64,000 bases of DNA from assembly GCA_964412555.1 (NCBI GenBank), contig CAYPPG010000017.1, forward strand, positions 1 to 64,000, read 5' to 3'. The stretch is from CAYPPG01 sp964412555. Its GTDB lineage: Bacteria > Hinthialibacterota > Hinthialibacteria > Hinthialibacterales > Hinthialibacteraceae. A program made the translations under genes and the position numbers. The notes below the pieces were generated by a model. The model was not told where the DNA came from. It ran no database searches and saw only the letters and a list, made by a program, of their open reading frames with translations. Shown piece after piece: positions 1 through 9,169 of this stretch (the stretch's first letter is position 1; every line of letters starts with the position of its first letter).

Positions 1-45
1 GCCCCTTCGGAGGGGCTTTCCTAAAGCCACGTCCTATGGGCGTGG
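1..45. repeat. Two adjacent hairpins at the window edge
   Basis: Positions 1-16 form a perfect stem (GCCCCT / AGGGGC) closed by TCGG and followed by TTTCC. Positions 27-45 form a second stem (CCACGTCC / GGGCGTGG, one G-T pair) with a TAT loop. The first could end transcription of a gene left of the window. The tandem arrangement also resembles the hairpin ends of IS200/IS605-type elements, but no transposase is visible. A degenerate relative lies at 53236-53271. Confidence 0.45.
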
Positions 46-75
46 TTGATTACTAGGGCTAAAGGTATGTCATAA

Positions 76-240
76 GTAGCGCGTGATGCCGGCTTATCAC
101 GCGAGAGTCTTTACAAGGCGCTGTCTGGGGAACGAAGCCCAGGTTTTGACACAATCCTTAAAGTTATGCGCGCACTTGGTTTAAAATTGCATGCAGAAGC
201 AGTGGAAGCCAATATCTCAACATCCCAACAAGGCGGATGA
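76..240 (+). pseudogene. Relic of a HigA/HI1420-type addiction-module antitoxin
   Basis: An open frame of 54 codons runs from just after a TAA (73-75) to TGA at 238-240. It has no usable start codon. The translation contains the helix-turn-helix end typical of the putative addiction-module antidote family: VARDAGLSRESLYKALSGER, then SPGFDTILKVMRALGLKLHA. Intact members carry roughly 40 further N-terminal residues, which are missing here, and no toxin gene is visible. I read it as a 5'-truncated, untranslated remnant. The family match is from motif recognition and is fairly secure; the loss of function is inferred from the missing start. Confidence 0.7.
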
Positions 241-317
241 ACCAGACCGGAAAACTGATGCGGATTCACGGAAATGCAGTGCAAGCGCCCTAATCTGCGA
301 AAACGATTCAACCAGAA

Positions 318-340
318 TGGACATCTTGTAACAATGTCCA
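318..340. repeat. Small inverted repeat upstream of the DUF1593 gene
   Basis: TGGACAT at 318-324 pairs with ATGTCCA at 334-340 around a 9-nt loop. It lies 40 nt upstream of the ATG at 380 and downstream of the antitoxin relic. It could be an operator or a weak terminator. No T-run follows it. Confidence 0.35.
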
Positions 341-379
341 ATTGATATTATGTAAAATTAAAAATTTGGAATAAAAATT

Positions 380-1418
380 ATGAAATTTATTATTCATCTT
401 ATAATATTGCTAATCTTAACAACTCATTTTAATAGTGACTGTAAGGAAGCAGACAAAGGTATCAAAAGATTGCGTGTGATGATGTCGACGGACTTTCCAC
501 CGATAGATGTTGTAAAGGGTGGCGACGATGTACCCAACGATCGTAAAAGCGATCCGGATGATATGCAGTCGATGGTCCGTTTCTTGTTGTATTCCAATGA
601 GTTTGACATCGAAGGATTGATTGCTTCATCCGGTACTTTCGCCAATATCGCTAAGAAACAAAACATACTTGATGTAATCGACTGTTATGAAAAGGTATAT
701 GAAAACCTGAAAAAGCACGATCCTTTGTATCCTACTCCAGACTATCTGCGTTCGGTCACTTTTCAGGGGCGTAGTGGCACCTGGGGCAAAAAGGGCACGG
801 TGAATATTGGGCGAGGCAAAGACAGTGAGGCTTCGGAGGCGCTGATTCGTATCGTCGATAAACCCGATCCCCGACCGGTCTATATTGGTGTCTGGGGCGA
901 TTGCAGTGTTGTAGCGCAAGCCGTGTGGAAGGTACAGAATACGCGCAGTACTGCCGAGTTGGAAACCTTTCTTAGCAAGTTACGTATTCATCAAATCGGA
1001 ACCCAAGACGGCACGATTGCTTGGTTGCGCGATACGTTCCCAAAATTGTTCATCATCCACTCACAAAAGACGTACCAGGGGATGTTCGGTGGACGTGATT
1101 CGGTTTCAAACCTCGCCTGGGTTAACGAGAATATTCGCAACAACCACGGCCCTCTCTGCGCCGTATATCCACATGAAGGGATGGGATGCACCGGGGTGTG
1201 TGAAGGGGATTCGCCTTCGTTCTTGTGGCTGGTGAGCGCGAATCGCGGATTGAACGATCCTGAAGATCCCACTCAACCCAGTTGGGGCGGACAATTCAAA
1301 AAAGATGGTGATAAAAATCATTATATCGATGGGGTCTGGACCATCAAGTATCTCAAAGTGGCGGCCCGAGTACCAGGCGGAGTTCAAAGAACGCGCGGAC
1401 TGGTGTATACGGCCATAA
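380..1418 (+). pseudogene. DUF1593 nucleoside-hydrolase-like secreted protein, frameshifted near the 3' end
   Basis: The protein starts with a hydrophobic signal-like segment (residues 1-16). It continues with the DUF1593 (nucleoside hydrolase-like) hallmark SDPDDMQSMVRFLLYSNEFD at about residues 57-76, where the Asp cluster would bind the catalytic metal. The annotated frame runs on to 1432, but its last 33 residues do not look like the family. Removing one G from the GGGG run at 1331-1334 restores GSGPSSISKWRPEYQAEF and then KERADWCIRP, ending at TAA 1416-1418. That matches the family's usual W-R...F...R-x-D-W-C ending. The gene therefore carries a +1 frameshift at about residue 318, or there is a sequencing error in the homopolymer. 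The substrate is unknown; relatives sit in polysaccharide-degradation contexts. Confidence 0.75.
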
Positions 1419-1450
1419 ACGTCAACCTGTAACGTAGGAGTATTCAATAG

Positions 1451-1778
1451 AAAGACATAGAAATTCAATCAATCAAAGGATATTGTATTGAATTCAATGG
1501 CAACATCGCAGCAATTGCCGAGGACGCAGCGCGCCGTCAGGCAGCATCGGGCCGTCCAGTGTGGAATCCAGAGACGTCTAACAAAAGGCCCCAGCTAACT
1601 GCCCAAAGCGCCTCAAGTTCTGCCCGCGCTGATTTTGACCGCAGCTGAGCCTTATGTTTGGCCACTAAAAGGCGAAGATTATGATTTCAATTCCAATCAA
1701 GTTTTCTTAAGTCCTGCCGATAAATGTAGAGAACGCCAGGATGGTGTCTATGTTGCTCCAGGGAGGGATATTGTATGA
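1451..1778 (+). other. Decayed coding-like fragments between genes
   Basis: The 375 nt after the DUF1593 gene hold no intact gene but show two staggered open frames with protein-like composition. Frame A (1451-1648) contains IEFNGNIAAIAEDAARRQ. Frame B (about 1620-1778) contains AEPYVWPLKGEDYDFNSNQ. Neither has a convincing start or ribosome-binding site, and they overlap in different frames. This suggests one or two genes broken by indels. I do not recognise the family. Confidence 0.35.
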
Positions 1779-1793
1779 TGATGAGGTAGGGCG

Positions 1794-3047
1794 ATGAACA
1801 CGATACTTCCTTCTGTCGATCTCCAATCGAAACGAACCTTGCAATCTTCTTCTTTGTTATCTGAAAAAAAGGAAAAAACAAACAAGCAGGAGACGAGCAA
1901 GGAATCCGAAATGCGATCCGAGTTGCCGGATCGTGTGGTTCTCTCCGAATTGTATTCCCTACGGGAAGATATCTCTTGGCAAGAGGGGATATCCATCGAT
2001 GGGGATGGACGGTATTCTCTCTCGAGGCAGTTTCAAGCCCGGGCGCAAAGCCGGACGGAAATTGCAGTAGAAGAATCCAGGCAAGAGACGGAAATCACTT
2101 CCCTTTCCGATTTGGAAAATGTGCTTTCCGAAGAAAATTTGAATCGGGCGATCCAACAAATCGAGAGACTTGCCGATCTGAATCAATCCATGGAACAGAC
2201 GATTTCAAGTGGTGATGTTTCCTCGTTGGATGGCGGAAATTTTGCTGCGGATTTCTCGATGCACTTGAGTCCTCAAATACAGCAGTATCTTACTATTATC
2301 CGTCAATTGTCAAAAGATGAGAGGACCTTGGAGAATTTCCTCGATCAAGTCGATGCGTTTCTAAACCGTGCCGAAACGGGGGATGGTTCTTTTTCCGGTG
2401 TGATTTCAGGATTTACCCAATCCATCGATTTCATGGCGCAAGAGGTTGTGAGCCAAAAGATTGCGGAACAGTATGGTGCGGAAGAAGGGACAAAGGCCAT
2501 GGAATCGATCCGGGCGGAGATTTCGGAAGAAGTGCAAGTGCAGGCATCCGATCCGCTCGTGTTGGATTTGGACGGGGATGGAATTGAACTGACGAATGTC
2601 GATGACGGAGTCTGGTTTGCCATCGATGCAAACGGTGAGAAAAGGCAAACCGCTTTCGTAACGGGTGGGGATGCTTTTCTCGCTCTTGACCGCAATGGCA
2701 ATGGACAGATCGATGACGGAAAAGAATTGTTCGGCGATCAAAATGGGGCGAAAGACGGCCTCGAAGAATTGCGTAAATATGATGATAATCAAGACAATGT
2801 CATCGATTCGAAGGATTCCATATTCACAAGTTTGCGCCTTTTTGCCGATTCCAATATGGACGGTCTTTCTCAAGCGCATGAATTGAAATCCTTGAAGGAG
2901 ATGGGAATCGCTGCCATTTCCTTGGATGGCCAGGATGTAAACCAGACGATTTCCGGGGGAAACCTATTGACAAAAATCTCTTCGTTCCTGCGAGCGGATG
3001 GAACATCGGGACTTGCCGGTGATGTAAATCTCAACTTCATTTCCTGA
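1794..3047 (+). CDS. Calcium-binding DxDxDG-repeat protein
   Basis: This 417-residue protein has no clear signal peptide. Residues 1-250 are polar, helical-looking and unfamiliar. From residue 253 it reads DPLVLDLDGDGIELTNVDDG, followed by DRNGNGQIDDGKELFGDQNG (from about 299), DDNQDNVIDSKD, and DSNMDGLSQAHEL. These EF-hand-like or dockerin-like loops and the phrase 'LDLDGDGIEL' are typical of the C-terminal region found in many RTX/hemolysin-type and other secreted calcium-binding proteins. No GGxGxD RTX nonapeptides are present, so export by a type I system is not supported. The ATG at 1794 follows GAGGTAGGG closely. The role is probably an envelope or extracellular Ca2+-stabilised protein; the partner is unknown. 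Confidence 0.7.
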   Translation: MNTILPSVDLQSKRTLQSSSLLSEKKEKTNKQETSKESEMRSELPDRVVLSELYSLREDISWQEGISIDGDGRYSLSRQFQARAQSRTEIAVEESRQETEITSLSDLENVLSEENLNRAIQQIERLADLNQSMEQTISSGDVSSLDGGNFAADFSMHLSPQIQQYLTIIRQLSKDERTLENFLDQVDAFLNRAETGDGSFSGVISGFTQSIDFMAQEVVSQKIAEQYGAEEGTKAMESIRAEISEEVQVQASDPLVLDLDGDGIELTNVDDGVWFAIDANGEKRQTAFVTGGDAFLALDRNGNGQIDDGKELFGDQNGAKDGLEELRKYDDNQDNVIDSKDSIFTSLRLFADSNMDGLSQAHELKSLKEMGIAAISLDGQDVNQTISGGNLLTKISSFLRADGTSGLAGDVNLNFIS

Positions 3048-3232
3048 ATGTAAATTGAGTGAGAGAAATATCTCCCTCTTTGATTATCTGCATCAATGAT
3101 TGCATTTCCTTAGTCGCTTTCCATTTTTCTACGATACTTTCCAGTAAAGAAAACTTTCTTGTATAATCGTTTTTCTTTGTTTCAGGCCGGGTATACTCTG
3201 AATAATGAATATGAGACATGGAGGTTATCGTT

Positions 3233-5335
3233 ATGCATAAATACACATTTCCTTTTATAGCATTGCTTTTGGTAGGAATGGCCGCGATGTCAACCGATTC
3301 CCAGGCTCAAGAATTTCAACCCCTTTATCGAGCGACATTCGATGATTCCTCTTTTGAACTGAGCGGTTGGAAATCGATTCCAAGCGGGACGGGAGAATTC
3401 CAACCGGCGTCGGTATCGATTGGAATGCTTGGCAACGGCTCGGACGTTCCTGGTTTATCGGATGGACGCGGTGTTATTATCACCGCTTTGCAGGGACAGG
3501 GGTCGCTGGTTTATGGGCCGGTGATTCCTGTCGATGATCAATTGGTTTTGCTGCGTGTTTCCGTCCATGCTCTATCGGGTGGCGGTAGTGTCGCGATGGG
3601 GGCGTTGGATGTTGCTCCCGGTGGATCACTGGCCACTATCGATGGCAGTGTGACTTATGATATCGAGGCGGACAGCGCTGTATACACCGACGATTATCAG
3701 AGAATCAACGTGATTTATCGCCCCAAAAGTCAAGCCTTGATTCCGGTTTTCCAATTGGCGGTCAATGCGAATTCGAATGCCAGTGTGGTTGTCGCGACTT
3801 TTGATAATTTTGAAATTTACACACTCGATTCGGAAATCGTTCAAGACCCGGCGCTGCAGGCTTTACTCGGTATTACGCCGCCGGTTTCTACTCCGACACC
3901 GACTGCGATACCGACGATGCCACCGGAAATCACTCCAACACCCACTCCAACCCCTATGTCGGTTTCCGGGATTGTCACCGATTGGTTGTATACGCTTTCC
4001 CCGACCGATGACAGTCTGGAAGCGATGTCACCGAGTATTGCATTTGACCATCAACAGATCTATTCGGTTGTAGCGGCTGATCGTACCGGAGGCTTCGACG
4101 ATATCCTTCTGCGGGATATCGATACGGAAAGCGGGGAAATCAACGAACCGGTTACTGTGAATGAAACATTTGAGGATACGATTACCCAGATGCCCGATAT
4201 CACCATTGATTTTGGAGGCACGCGGCATGTGGTTTGGTCGGATAACCGTAGCATTGAAAAATTGTATAGTGTTTATTTGACACAGATTGATTCGTTTGGG
4301 CAACGTCTTGTGGAGAGTGATTTCGAAGCCAATATACTTTATGAAGAAACGAATGCCATCGATCCGGCTTTATCCGTGCGCGATAACGGAGATATGATTC
4401 TATGCTGGACCGATGACCGCAGCCTTTTCATGGATGTTTATGCCCGGCGAGTGCATTGGACCGGAGATGGAATCGATACATTGCAACAGGAAGATGTTCT
4501 TGTCAATATTCCGCGAGAAGATACGAATACGTCGAATCCGGATGTCGTGATGGATGAGGCGGGCAATGTAGCTATCGTCTGGTCGGATGATCGGGCACTT
4601 TTGGACGAGAGCAAGCGAAGTGATATCTATGCCGCATTTTTTCCTTACAACACCCAGCCGGATGAAGAAGGCAAACTTCCGGAAACGATCCAGCGAATAC
4701 AACTTAGCGATTTCGATCAGATTTTGGATCATGCCACAATTCCCAAAATTGCCTTGGGGGAAAATATAGCGCTCGTCGTTTGGCAGAATATCGATCCAAC
4801 TCAGGGAACTTCTTCTGTTCATGGAGTTGTGGCAGATATGAATGGTGAAATCCTGCAAGGGGAATTCGTGATCGATGAAATGGATGATCGGCAGGCGACG
4901 TCCCCGGCTGTCACTGCATTGAATGAAAATTTGTTTATGATTTCATGGTATGATGAAAGTAGGGGAAAAATATATGCACGAATTTTCAATGCTTCGAACC
5001 GCTTGTTTTTGACAGATCCTACGGAGATAGAATCGGAGGTTCTTCAAGTACGTACTCTTGGAATCGCTTCCGATGGTGAACAAGAATTTTTTACTGTCTG
5101 GGATGCTATATCCGGCCAATACCGCGATCTCTTCGGAGCCTCGGGACGCTGGGGCGGAAGCTCACTCGCAAAAACTGGGGAAAAGCCACTCCTGTATAGC
5201 GAAACGTTGGTGAAGGCGCATCATGATACAAAACTGAAGGTGAAAAAAGCACGTGAGACAAAGGGAGCAAAGGAATTGAGAAGGAAGGAGAAACGCTCAG
5301 CAGACGATCAGTATTCTCCTAAACGTTCAAAATAA
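3233..5335 (+). CDS. Secreted two-domain protein with a Pro-Thr linker and basic tail
   Basis: The start at 3233 is chosen over the in-frame ATG at 3218 because GGAGG lies 7 nt upstream and a clean Sec signal follows (MHKYTFPFIALLLVGMAAM...SQA|Q). The mature protein has an N-terminal beta-rich domain (residues about 30-215). A low-complexity linker follows at about 219-243, rich in TPTPTP. The large C-terminal part has repeated segments such as HVVWSDNRS, ILCWTDDRS, VAIVWSDDRA and ALVVWQNIDP, a pattern expected for beta-propeller blades. The last ~55 residues are strongly Lys/Arg-rich. It is an extracellular or surface protein of unknown ligand. The linker argues for a carbohydrate-active or binding arrangement, but no catalytic motif is recognised. 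Confidence 0.7.
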   Translation: MHKYTFPFIALLLVGMAAMSTDSQAQEFQPLYRATFDDSSFELSGWKSIPSGTGEFQPASVSIGMLGNGSDVPGLSDGRGVIITALQGQGSLVYGPVIPVDDQLVLLRVSVHALSGGGSVAMGALDVAPGGSLATIDGSVTYDIEADSAVYTDDYQRINVIYRPKSQALIPVFQLAVNANSNASVVVATFDNFEIYTLDSEIVQDPALQALLGITPPVSTPTPTAIPTMPPEITPTPTPTPMSVSGIVTDWLYTLSPTDDSLEAMSPSIAFDHQQIYSVVAADRTGGFDDILLRDIDTESGEINEPVTVNETFEDTITQMPDITIDFGGTRHVVWSDNRSIEKLYSVYLTQIDSFGQRLVESDFEANILYEETNAIDPALSVRDNGDMILCWTDDRSLFMDVYARRVHWTGDGIDTLQQEDVLVNIPREDTNTSNPDVVMDEAGNVAIVWSDDRALLDESKRSDIYAAFFPYNTQPDEEGKLPETIQRIQLSDFDQILDHATIPKIALGENIALVVWQNIDPTQGTSSVHGVVADMNGEILQGEFVIDEMDDRQATSPAVTALNENLFMISWYDESRGKIYARIFNASNRLFLTDPTEIESEVLQVRTLGIASDGEQEFFTVWDAISGQYRDLFGASGRWGGSSLAKTGEKPLLYSETLVKAHHDTKLKVKKARETKGAKELRRKEKRSADDQYSPKRSK

Positions 5336-5352
5336 TTGCGGGAATTGTAACG

Positions 5353-5368
5353 CCGGCATCTTGCCGGC
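5353..5368. repeat. GCCGGCA inverted repeat
   Basis: GCCGGCA and TGCCGGC, separated by TCT, lie just after the stop codon of the secreted protein gene and upstream of the stronger terminator at 5420-5445. This may form a first hairpin in a tandem termination region. Confidence 0.4.
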
Positions 5369-5419
5369 ATTTCCAAAATACTGGCGGGACAGTGGTGTTA
5401 CAAGAGTCGAAAAATAGGA

Positions 5420-5448
5420 AAAGGGAGGCATTCTTGCCTCCCTTTCTC
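5420..5448. terminator. Bidirectional intrinsic terminator
   Basis: AAAGGGAGGCA (5420-5430) and TGCCTCCCTTT (5435-5445) form a perfect 11-bp stem with a TTCT loop. The stem carries A-rich and T-rich flanks, so it can work in both directions. It separates the convergent genes ending at 5335 (+) and 5468 (-). Confidence 0.8.
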
Positions 5449-5467
5449 AATGTAGGAAGTTTCAGGT

Positions 5468-6634
5468 TTAGTAATATGACCAAGAGGGTGAAAGGCTGGA
5501 TGTTTCCCGCCTAATCATCGTGAGTGTTTGCGATTCTCCGCCAACCAGTATTTCAAGTCCGTAACTCGTACTATCGAATTCACCAATGATTACAGCATAG
5601 AGGGGGGCATCGTCTTGCCAGATCAGTTGATTGTTCCAACCATCGTTGTACCAAACCAAATAAACTGCTCCGCTACGATCGACACCGACAATTTCATCAC
5701 CTGGATTTTCCGGAAGAATATCACTTACGGCAATGTCGTACATATTACGGGGATCTTCTTGCGTAATACCTTGAAAGATGGTTTCGAGAGTGTGTTGATC
5801 ATTCTCTGTTTCGTAGGAGATATGGATTTTGTTGTTGTAGCGACTGCCATAGACCAGTTCATTGCCTTCATGGAGGGGATAGACATCACCGACTTGGACT
5901 ACCCAACCGGAATCATCGAATACATCCCAGATTGTCTCTTTCGGCCATTCGTTTTGGGCATCATTTTCGGGAGGGATGATTTTGTAAGTTGGTCCCATCT
6001 CAGTGGTAATGACCAATTCCGATTCCTCATGGTTGGGATCGAATTCTCCAGCGGCCGAATCCATGCCCACTTCTCCTTGATAGACAGGAATTTCATTCCA
6101 TGTGCCGGGTTCTGTAGCTTGATGGAGAGCAGCGGCGATGCTGAAGTCCAGGACGGTTTCATCGATGACGAAAATTTCCAATCCTTCCCGATTGGAATCA
6201 TAATCGCCGATTCTGGCGCCCCATAGATCGCCGACCATTCCTCTTTTGTCGTAAACGAAGGAGTGATTCCATTGTCCGTTCGCTTGATACAGTGCCGAAA
6301 CAAAGGGCATGGCGCAAAAGACAATTTCATTGCCAGCTGTATCCATAATGTCTCCGACTTCAATGGTGGGACGGCTGGCGATACTCCGGATTTCATGAGT
6401 GCTCGAGTAAATTGTCTCCGCACTCCAATCGGTAGGATCCAGGATGAGAACATCGCGTGGTGGTGTGAGTAATACAATCTCACTGGTTCCCGAAGTGTCC
6501 AAATTACCGTGAGAAAGCGAGAAGATTGTATTATCCGATTGATAAACGCTTTGCGTTTCAAAAGAGATCTCTTGCGCCTGGCCGAGATGGAAGCCGGCAA
6601 CGAATACAACAATAAACCAAACATATCGTTTCAT
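5468..6634 (-). CDS. Secreted VCBS/FG-GAP-like beta-propeller protein
   Basis: The 388-residue protein begins with a Sec signal (MKRYVWFIVVFVAGFHLGQAQ), cut after AQA or nearby. The mature part repeats a blade-like pattern: a hydrophobic strand, then D..G...EIV or E-L-V (TSEIVLLTPP, GNEIVFCAM, GLEIFVIDE, ESELVITTE, GNELVYGSR, GDEIVGVDR, GLEILVGGE). This is characteristic of FG-GAP/VCBS-type propellers, with seven such blades readable. No enzyme motif is visible. It converges on the preceding secreted protein, with the terminator at 5420-5448 between them. The function is unknown; binding to surface or extracellular ligands is likely. Confidence 0.65.
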   Translation of the reverse strand: MKRYVWFIVVFVAGFHLGQAQEISFETQSVYQSDNTIFSLSHGNLDTSGTSEIVLLTPPRDVLILDPTDWSAETIYSSTHEIRSIASRPTIEVGDIMDTAGNEIVFCAMPFVSALYQANGQWNHSFVYDKRGMVGDLWGARIGDYDSNREGLEIFVIDETVLDFSIAAALHQATEPGTWNEIPVYQGEVGMDSAAGEFDPNHEESELVITTEMGPTYKIIPPENDAQNEWPKETIWDVFDDSGWVVQVGDVYPLHEGNELVYGSRYNNKIHISYETENDQHTLETIFQGITQEDPRNMYDIAVSDILPENPGDEIVGVDRSGAVYLVWYNDGWNNQLIWQDDAPLYAVIIGEFDSTSYGLEILVGGESQTLTMIRRETSSLSPSWSYY

Positions 6635-7009
6635 AGAACATTCTCCTTTCTGTTACTGAATGTGTACGAATATTCTATGTTAAATTAAATAAAACATTCG
6701 TACTAATAATAATGTAAAAATGAAAAATGGAAGTGAATATGTGAAAAACCAACGTTGAACCTTGTTTACCCCATTTCAAATTACCCTACCTGTTTGAGGG
6801 AAAGAATCAATGGTATAAACCGGAGAAAATGTTTCTATCAACGAAAAAAATCCCCTAATTTCAGTTGGTATTTTTAAAGGATTGGATTCCATCTTTTTTT
6901 TGATAACGTATCGCTCTATCATAAGAGGAACTGTATTGTTTTCTTTAGAAATATGGTGGATCGAATTTTCGTTTGAAAGTATCAATAAAAGGTGAAAAGG
7001 AATTGTGTT
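6635..7009. other. Intergenic region between divergent genes
   Basis: These 375 nt separate the minus-strand propeller gene from the plus-strand pseudopilin gene and should hold both promoters. The sequence is AT-rich. I see AAAAGG at 6996-7000, which is the pseudopilin ribosome-binding site, and no RNA gene, hairpin or conserved element that I can defend. Confidence 0.5.
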
Positions 7010-7663
7010 ATGAAGAGACCAAAAGGTTTTACTTTGATCGAATTGTTGATCGTGGTTGCGATTATCGGGATTTTGGCGGCGATAGCCGTCCCGAATTTTA
7101 TGAACGCACAAATACGGGCCAAAATCGCGCGAGCACAGGCGGATATGAAGGGATTGGGAACGGCGATCGAGGCGTTTCGATTGGATCAGAACGGATTGTT
7201 GGTCGATTTTTGGGATGAAGGCTCGACGGTTACTTTTGAACGTCTGCAAAAATGGGGATTTTGTTCGCCGGACAATCTCGACGATGCGGTACGAAATCAA
7301 AAGTGTATTCTCGGGAATTTAACCAGTCCGGTTTCGTATATTGCTTCTATTCCGAACGATCCTTTTTTCGGAAATATCACCAACACGAGTGACCGGCTGG
7401 TAATCGCGTTGGCAGGAACCTATTTTTACGGTGACAATGAACCGGCTATCGATGGGAACGATAATAACTTCAGCTCGTTATGGCCGGGAAATGCGGAGGT
7501 ACTCGGGTTACAGCCGCTCAAAGAAAATCAATGGGCGCTGCTCGGAATGGGACCGGATACGACAGCGGATGAACTCGGTTCCACTCAGCAGCGCGGATTA
7601 CCTTATGACGCGACGAATGGATTGCATAGCAAGGGGGATATTACGATGCGGGGTGGTGGGTGA
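7010..7663 (+). CDS. Type II secretion/type IV pseudopilin (paralogue 1)
   Basis: The start at 7010 gives a short leader MKRPKG|FTLIELLIVVAIIG, with AAAAGG 9 nt upstream. The G|F prepilin-peptidase site, Glu at mature position 5 and the long hydrophobic helix are all present. The globular part contains NLTSPVSYIASIPNDPFFG and ends with GLPYDATNGLHSKGDI. Both signatures recur in the pseudopilin at 45280, so the two are paralogues. The product would be processed at the inner membrane and assembled into a pseudopilus or pilus. No secretion ATPase or prepilin peptidase lies nearby, so the machinery is encoded elsewhere. Confidence 0.85.
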   Translation: MKRPKGFTLIELLIVVAIIGILAAIAVPNFMNAQIRAKIARAQADMKGLGTAIEAFRLDQNGLLVDFWDEGSTVTFERLQKWGFCSPDNLDDAVRNQKCILGNLTSPVSYIASIPNDPFFGNITNTSDRLVIALAGTYFYGDNEPAIDGNDNNFSSLWPGNAEVLGLQPLKENQWALLGMGPDTTADELGSTQQRGLPYDATNGLHSKGDITMRGGG

Positions 7664-7669
7664 TAGTGC

Positions 7670-9088
7670 TTATCTTTTTTCTACTCGAAAAGCAAAAATC
7701 GATAAGAGAATGGTAATGAAAATCAAAATGGCTTCAATTCGGAATGAGTAGGTCAATGCGTACTCCAATGATTGAGGAGGGGCGGAATTTAGATCGGGAA
7801 GGGTAGAGCCGTTCAGTGAGGCGGTTACCATTGCCGTGAAAATGACTCCGGAAATGGGGATGCCGGATGTATGTCCCAAGGTGCGGGAGAGTGTGAGGAG
7901 GCCGGAAGCGATTCCTAAGCGTTTTTTGGGTACGGCTCCCATTACTGCACTGTTGTTCGGGGATTGGAAGAATCCCATTCCAAGGCCGAAGGGTATTAGG
8001 CGAAGCACACAGCCGAAAAAAGTTGTCGTTTCTTGAAGTGTGGAGATTGCCAGGCAGCCGAATAGTGAAACGATCAGACCGAACATACTGATCAAGGCAG
8101 TACCGAAACGGTCGGAAAGGGTACCGGCAAGTGGGGAAATGAGACCCATCGATGCGGGGACGATGATCATGAGGATTCCCACTGCCTGCGGGGAATAGCC
8201 TTTTACTAATTCAAAAAAGAACGGCAGCAGAAATTGGGAGGAAATCACGATAAAAACCATGAATCCCATGCTGAGTCCCACCGCGAAGCGCGCGATCTTG
8301 AACAAGCGGAGATCCACCATCGGATGAAAACTGCCTAATTCGACGAAGGTAAATACGATCAGGAAAACGAAAGCCGCGGCTAGCAATGCTTGGACAGAGA
8401 AAACATGGAAACCGTTCCGTTGCCCCATGGTCATTCCGAGGGCATAACACGATAAGGTCACGAACAAGAGAAATGCACCTGGAAAATCGAACCGCTGTTT
8501 AGCGTCATGTTTTTCGGAGGGAGAAACATAACGGGAGGCGGCCCAAACGGCAATCAATCCAATTGGGATATTGACGAGGAAAATCGAGCGCCAACCAACC
8601 AAGCCGATGAGAATCCCGCCGATGGCCGGCCCTGACGACAGACCGACGGAAACGACTGTTCCCACGATTCCCATCGCCTTGCCTCGTTCATGAGCGGGAA
8701 AGGCCGACGTGATGATCGCGAGTCCGAGTGCTTGCGTCATCGCGGCCCCAATGCCTTGGAAACCGCGAAAGGCGATCAACCAACCGATCGACGGAGAGAG
8801 AGCACAGAGCAGGGAGGCGATTGTGAAGAGAATCAATCCGGTTGCGAACAGTTTTTTCTTGTCAAACATATCACCCAAACGGGCGAAGCCGAGTGTCATT
8901 GTGGTGAGAACCAGCACATAAATGACAATGACCCATTGGATGGTGGTGAAATCTGTGTTCAGTTGTTCTACCAGAGTCGGGAGGGATACATTGATAATAT
9001 TCATATCGAGAGTGGACATGAATATGCTCAAGCCAACGGCGAGCATGGCCCCCCATTTGCCGGTATTCCTGGAAGAGTGTATCGGCAT
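7670..9088 (-). CDS. MFS drug/metabolite exporter, DHA2 (EmrB/QacA) family
   Basis: The start at 9088 (MPIHSSRNTGKWG) is preferred over the upstream in-frame ATG at 9124 because AAGGAAAT precedes it. The 472-residue protein is strongly hydrophobic and has the length of a 14-helix DHA2 transporter. Motif A-like LGDMFDKKKLF follows helix 2. Motif C-like VSVGLSSGPAIGGILIG sits in helix 5. The TLDMNIINVSLP signature near the N-terminus (D in helix 1) is typical of EmrB/QacA proteins. It would export toxic compounds or metabolites by proton antiport. No MarR/TetR regulator or EmrA adaptor is adjacent. It ends 7 nt from the convergent pseudopilin gene. Confidence 0.85.
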   Translation of the reverse strand: MPIHSSRNTGKWGAMLAVGLSIFMSTLDMNIINVSLPTLVEQLNTDFTTIQWVIVIYVLVLTTMTLGFARLGDMFDKKKLFATGLILFTIASLLCALSPSIGWLIAFRGFQGIGAAMTQALGLAIITSAFPAHERGKAMGIVGTVVSVGLSSGPAIGGILIGLVGWRSIFLVNIPIGLIAVWAASRYVSPSEKHDAKQRFDFPGAFLLFVTLSCYALGMTMGQRNGFHVFSVQALLAAAFVFLIVFTFVELGSFHPMVDLRLFKIARFAVGLSMGFMVFIVISSQFLLPFFFELVKGYSPQAVGILMIIVPASMGLISPLAGTLSDRFGTALISMFGLIVSLFGCLAISTLQETTTFFGCVLRLIPFGLGMGFFQSPNNSAVMGAVPKKRLGIASGLLTLSRTLGHTSGIPISGVIFTAMVTASLNGSTLPDLNSAPPQSLEYALTYSFRIEAILIFITILLSIFAFRVEKR

Positions 9089-9169
9089 GAAGTGTATTTC
9101 CTTAGTAGTGAAATGAATGAACAAAGGATGACGGAAGCGTTTCCGGACCGATGTACTCGAAAAAGTCGA

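Noticed and set aside
3889..3960. A tandem DNA repeat or CRISPR-like array at the Pro-Thr stretch
   Set aside because: The repetition is at the protein level (a TP-rich linker) with varied codons; no spacers or regular repeats exist.
5528..6226. A 232-codon plus-strand frame inside the propeller gene
   Set aside because: The minus-strand frame has a signal peptide and repeated blade motifs; this one is a shadow.
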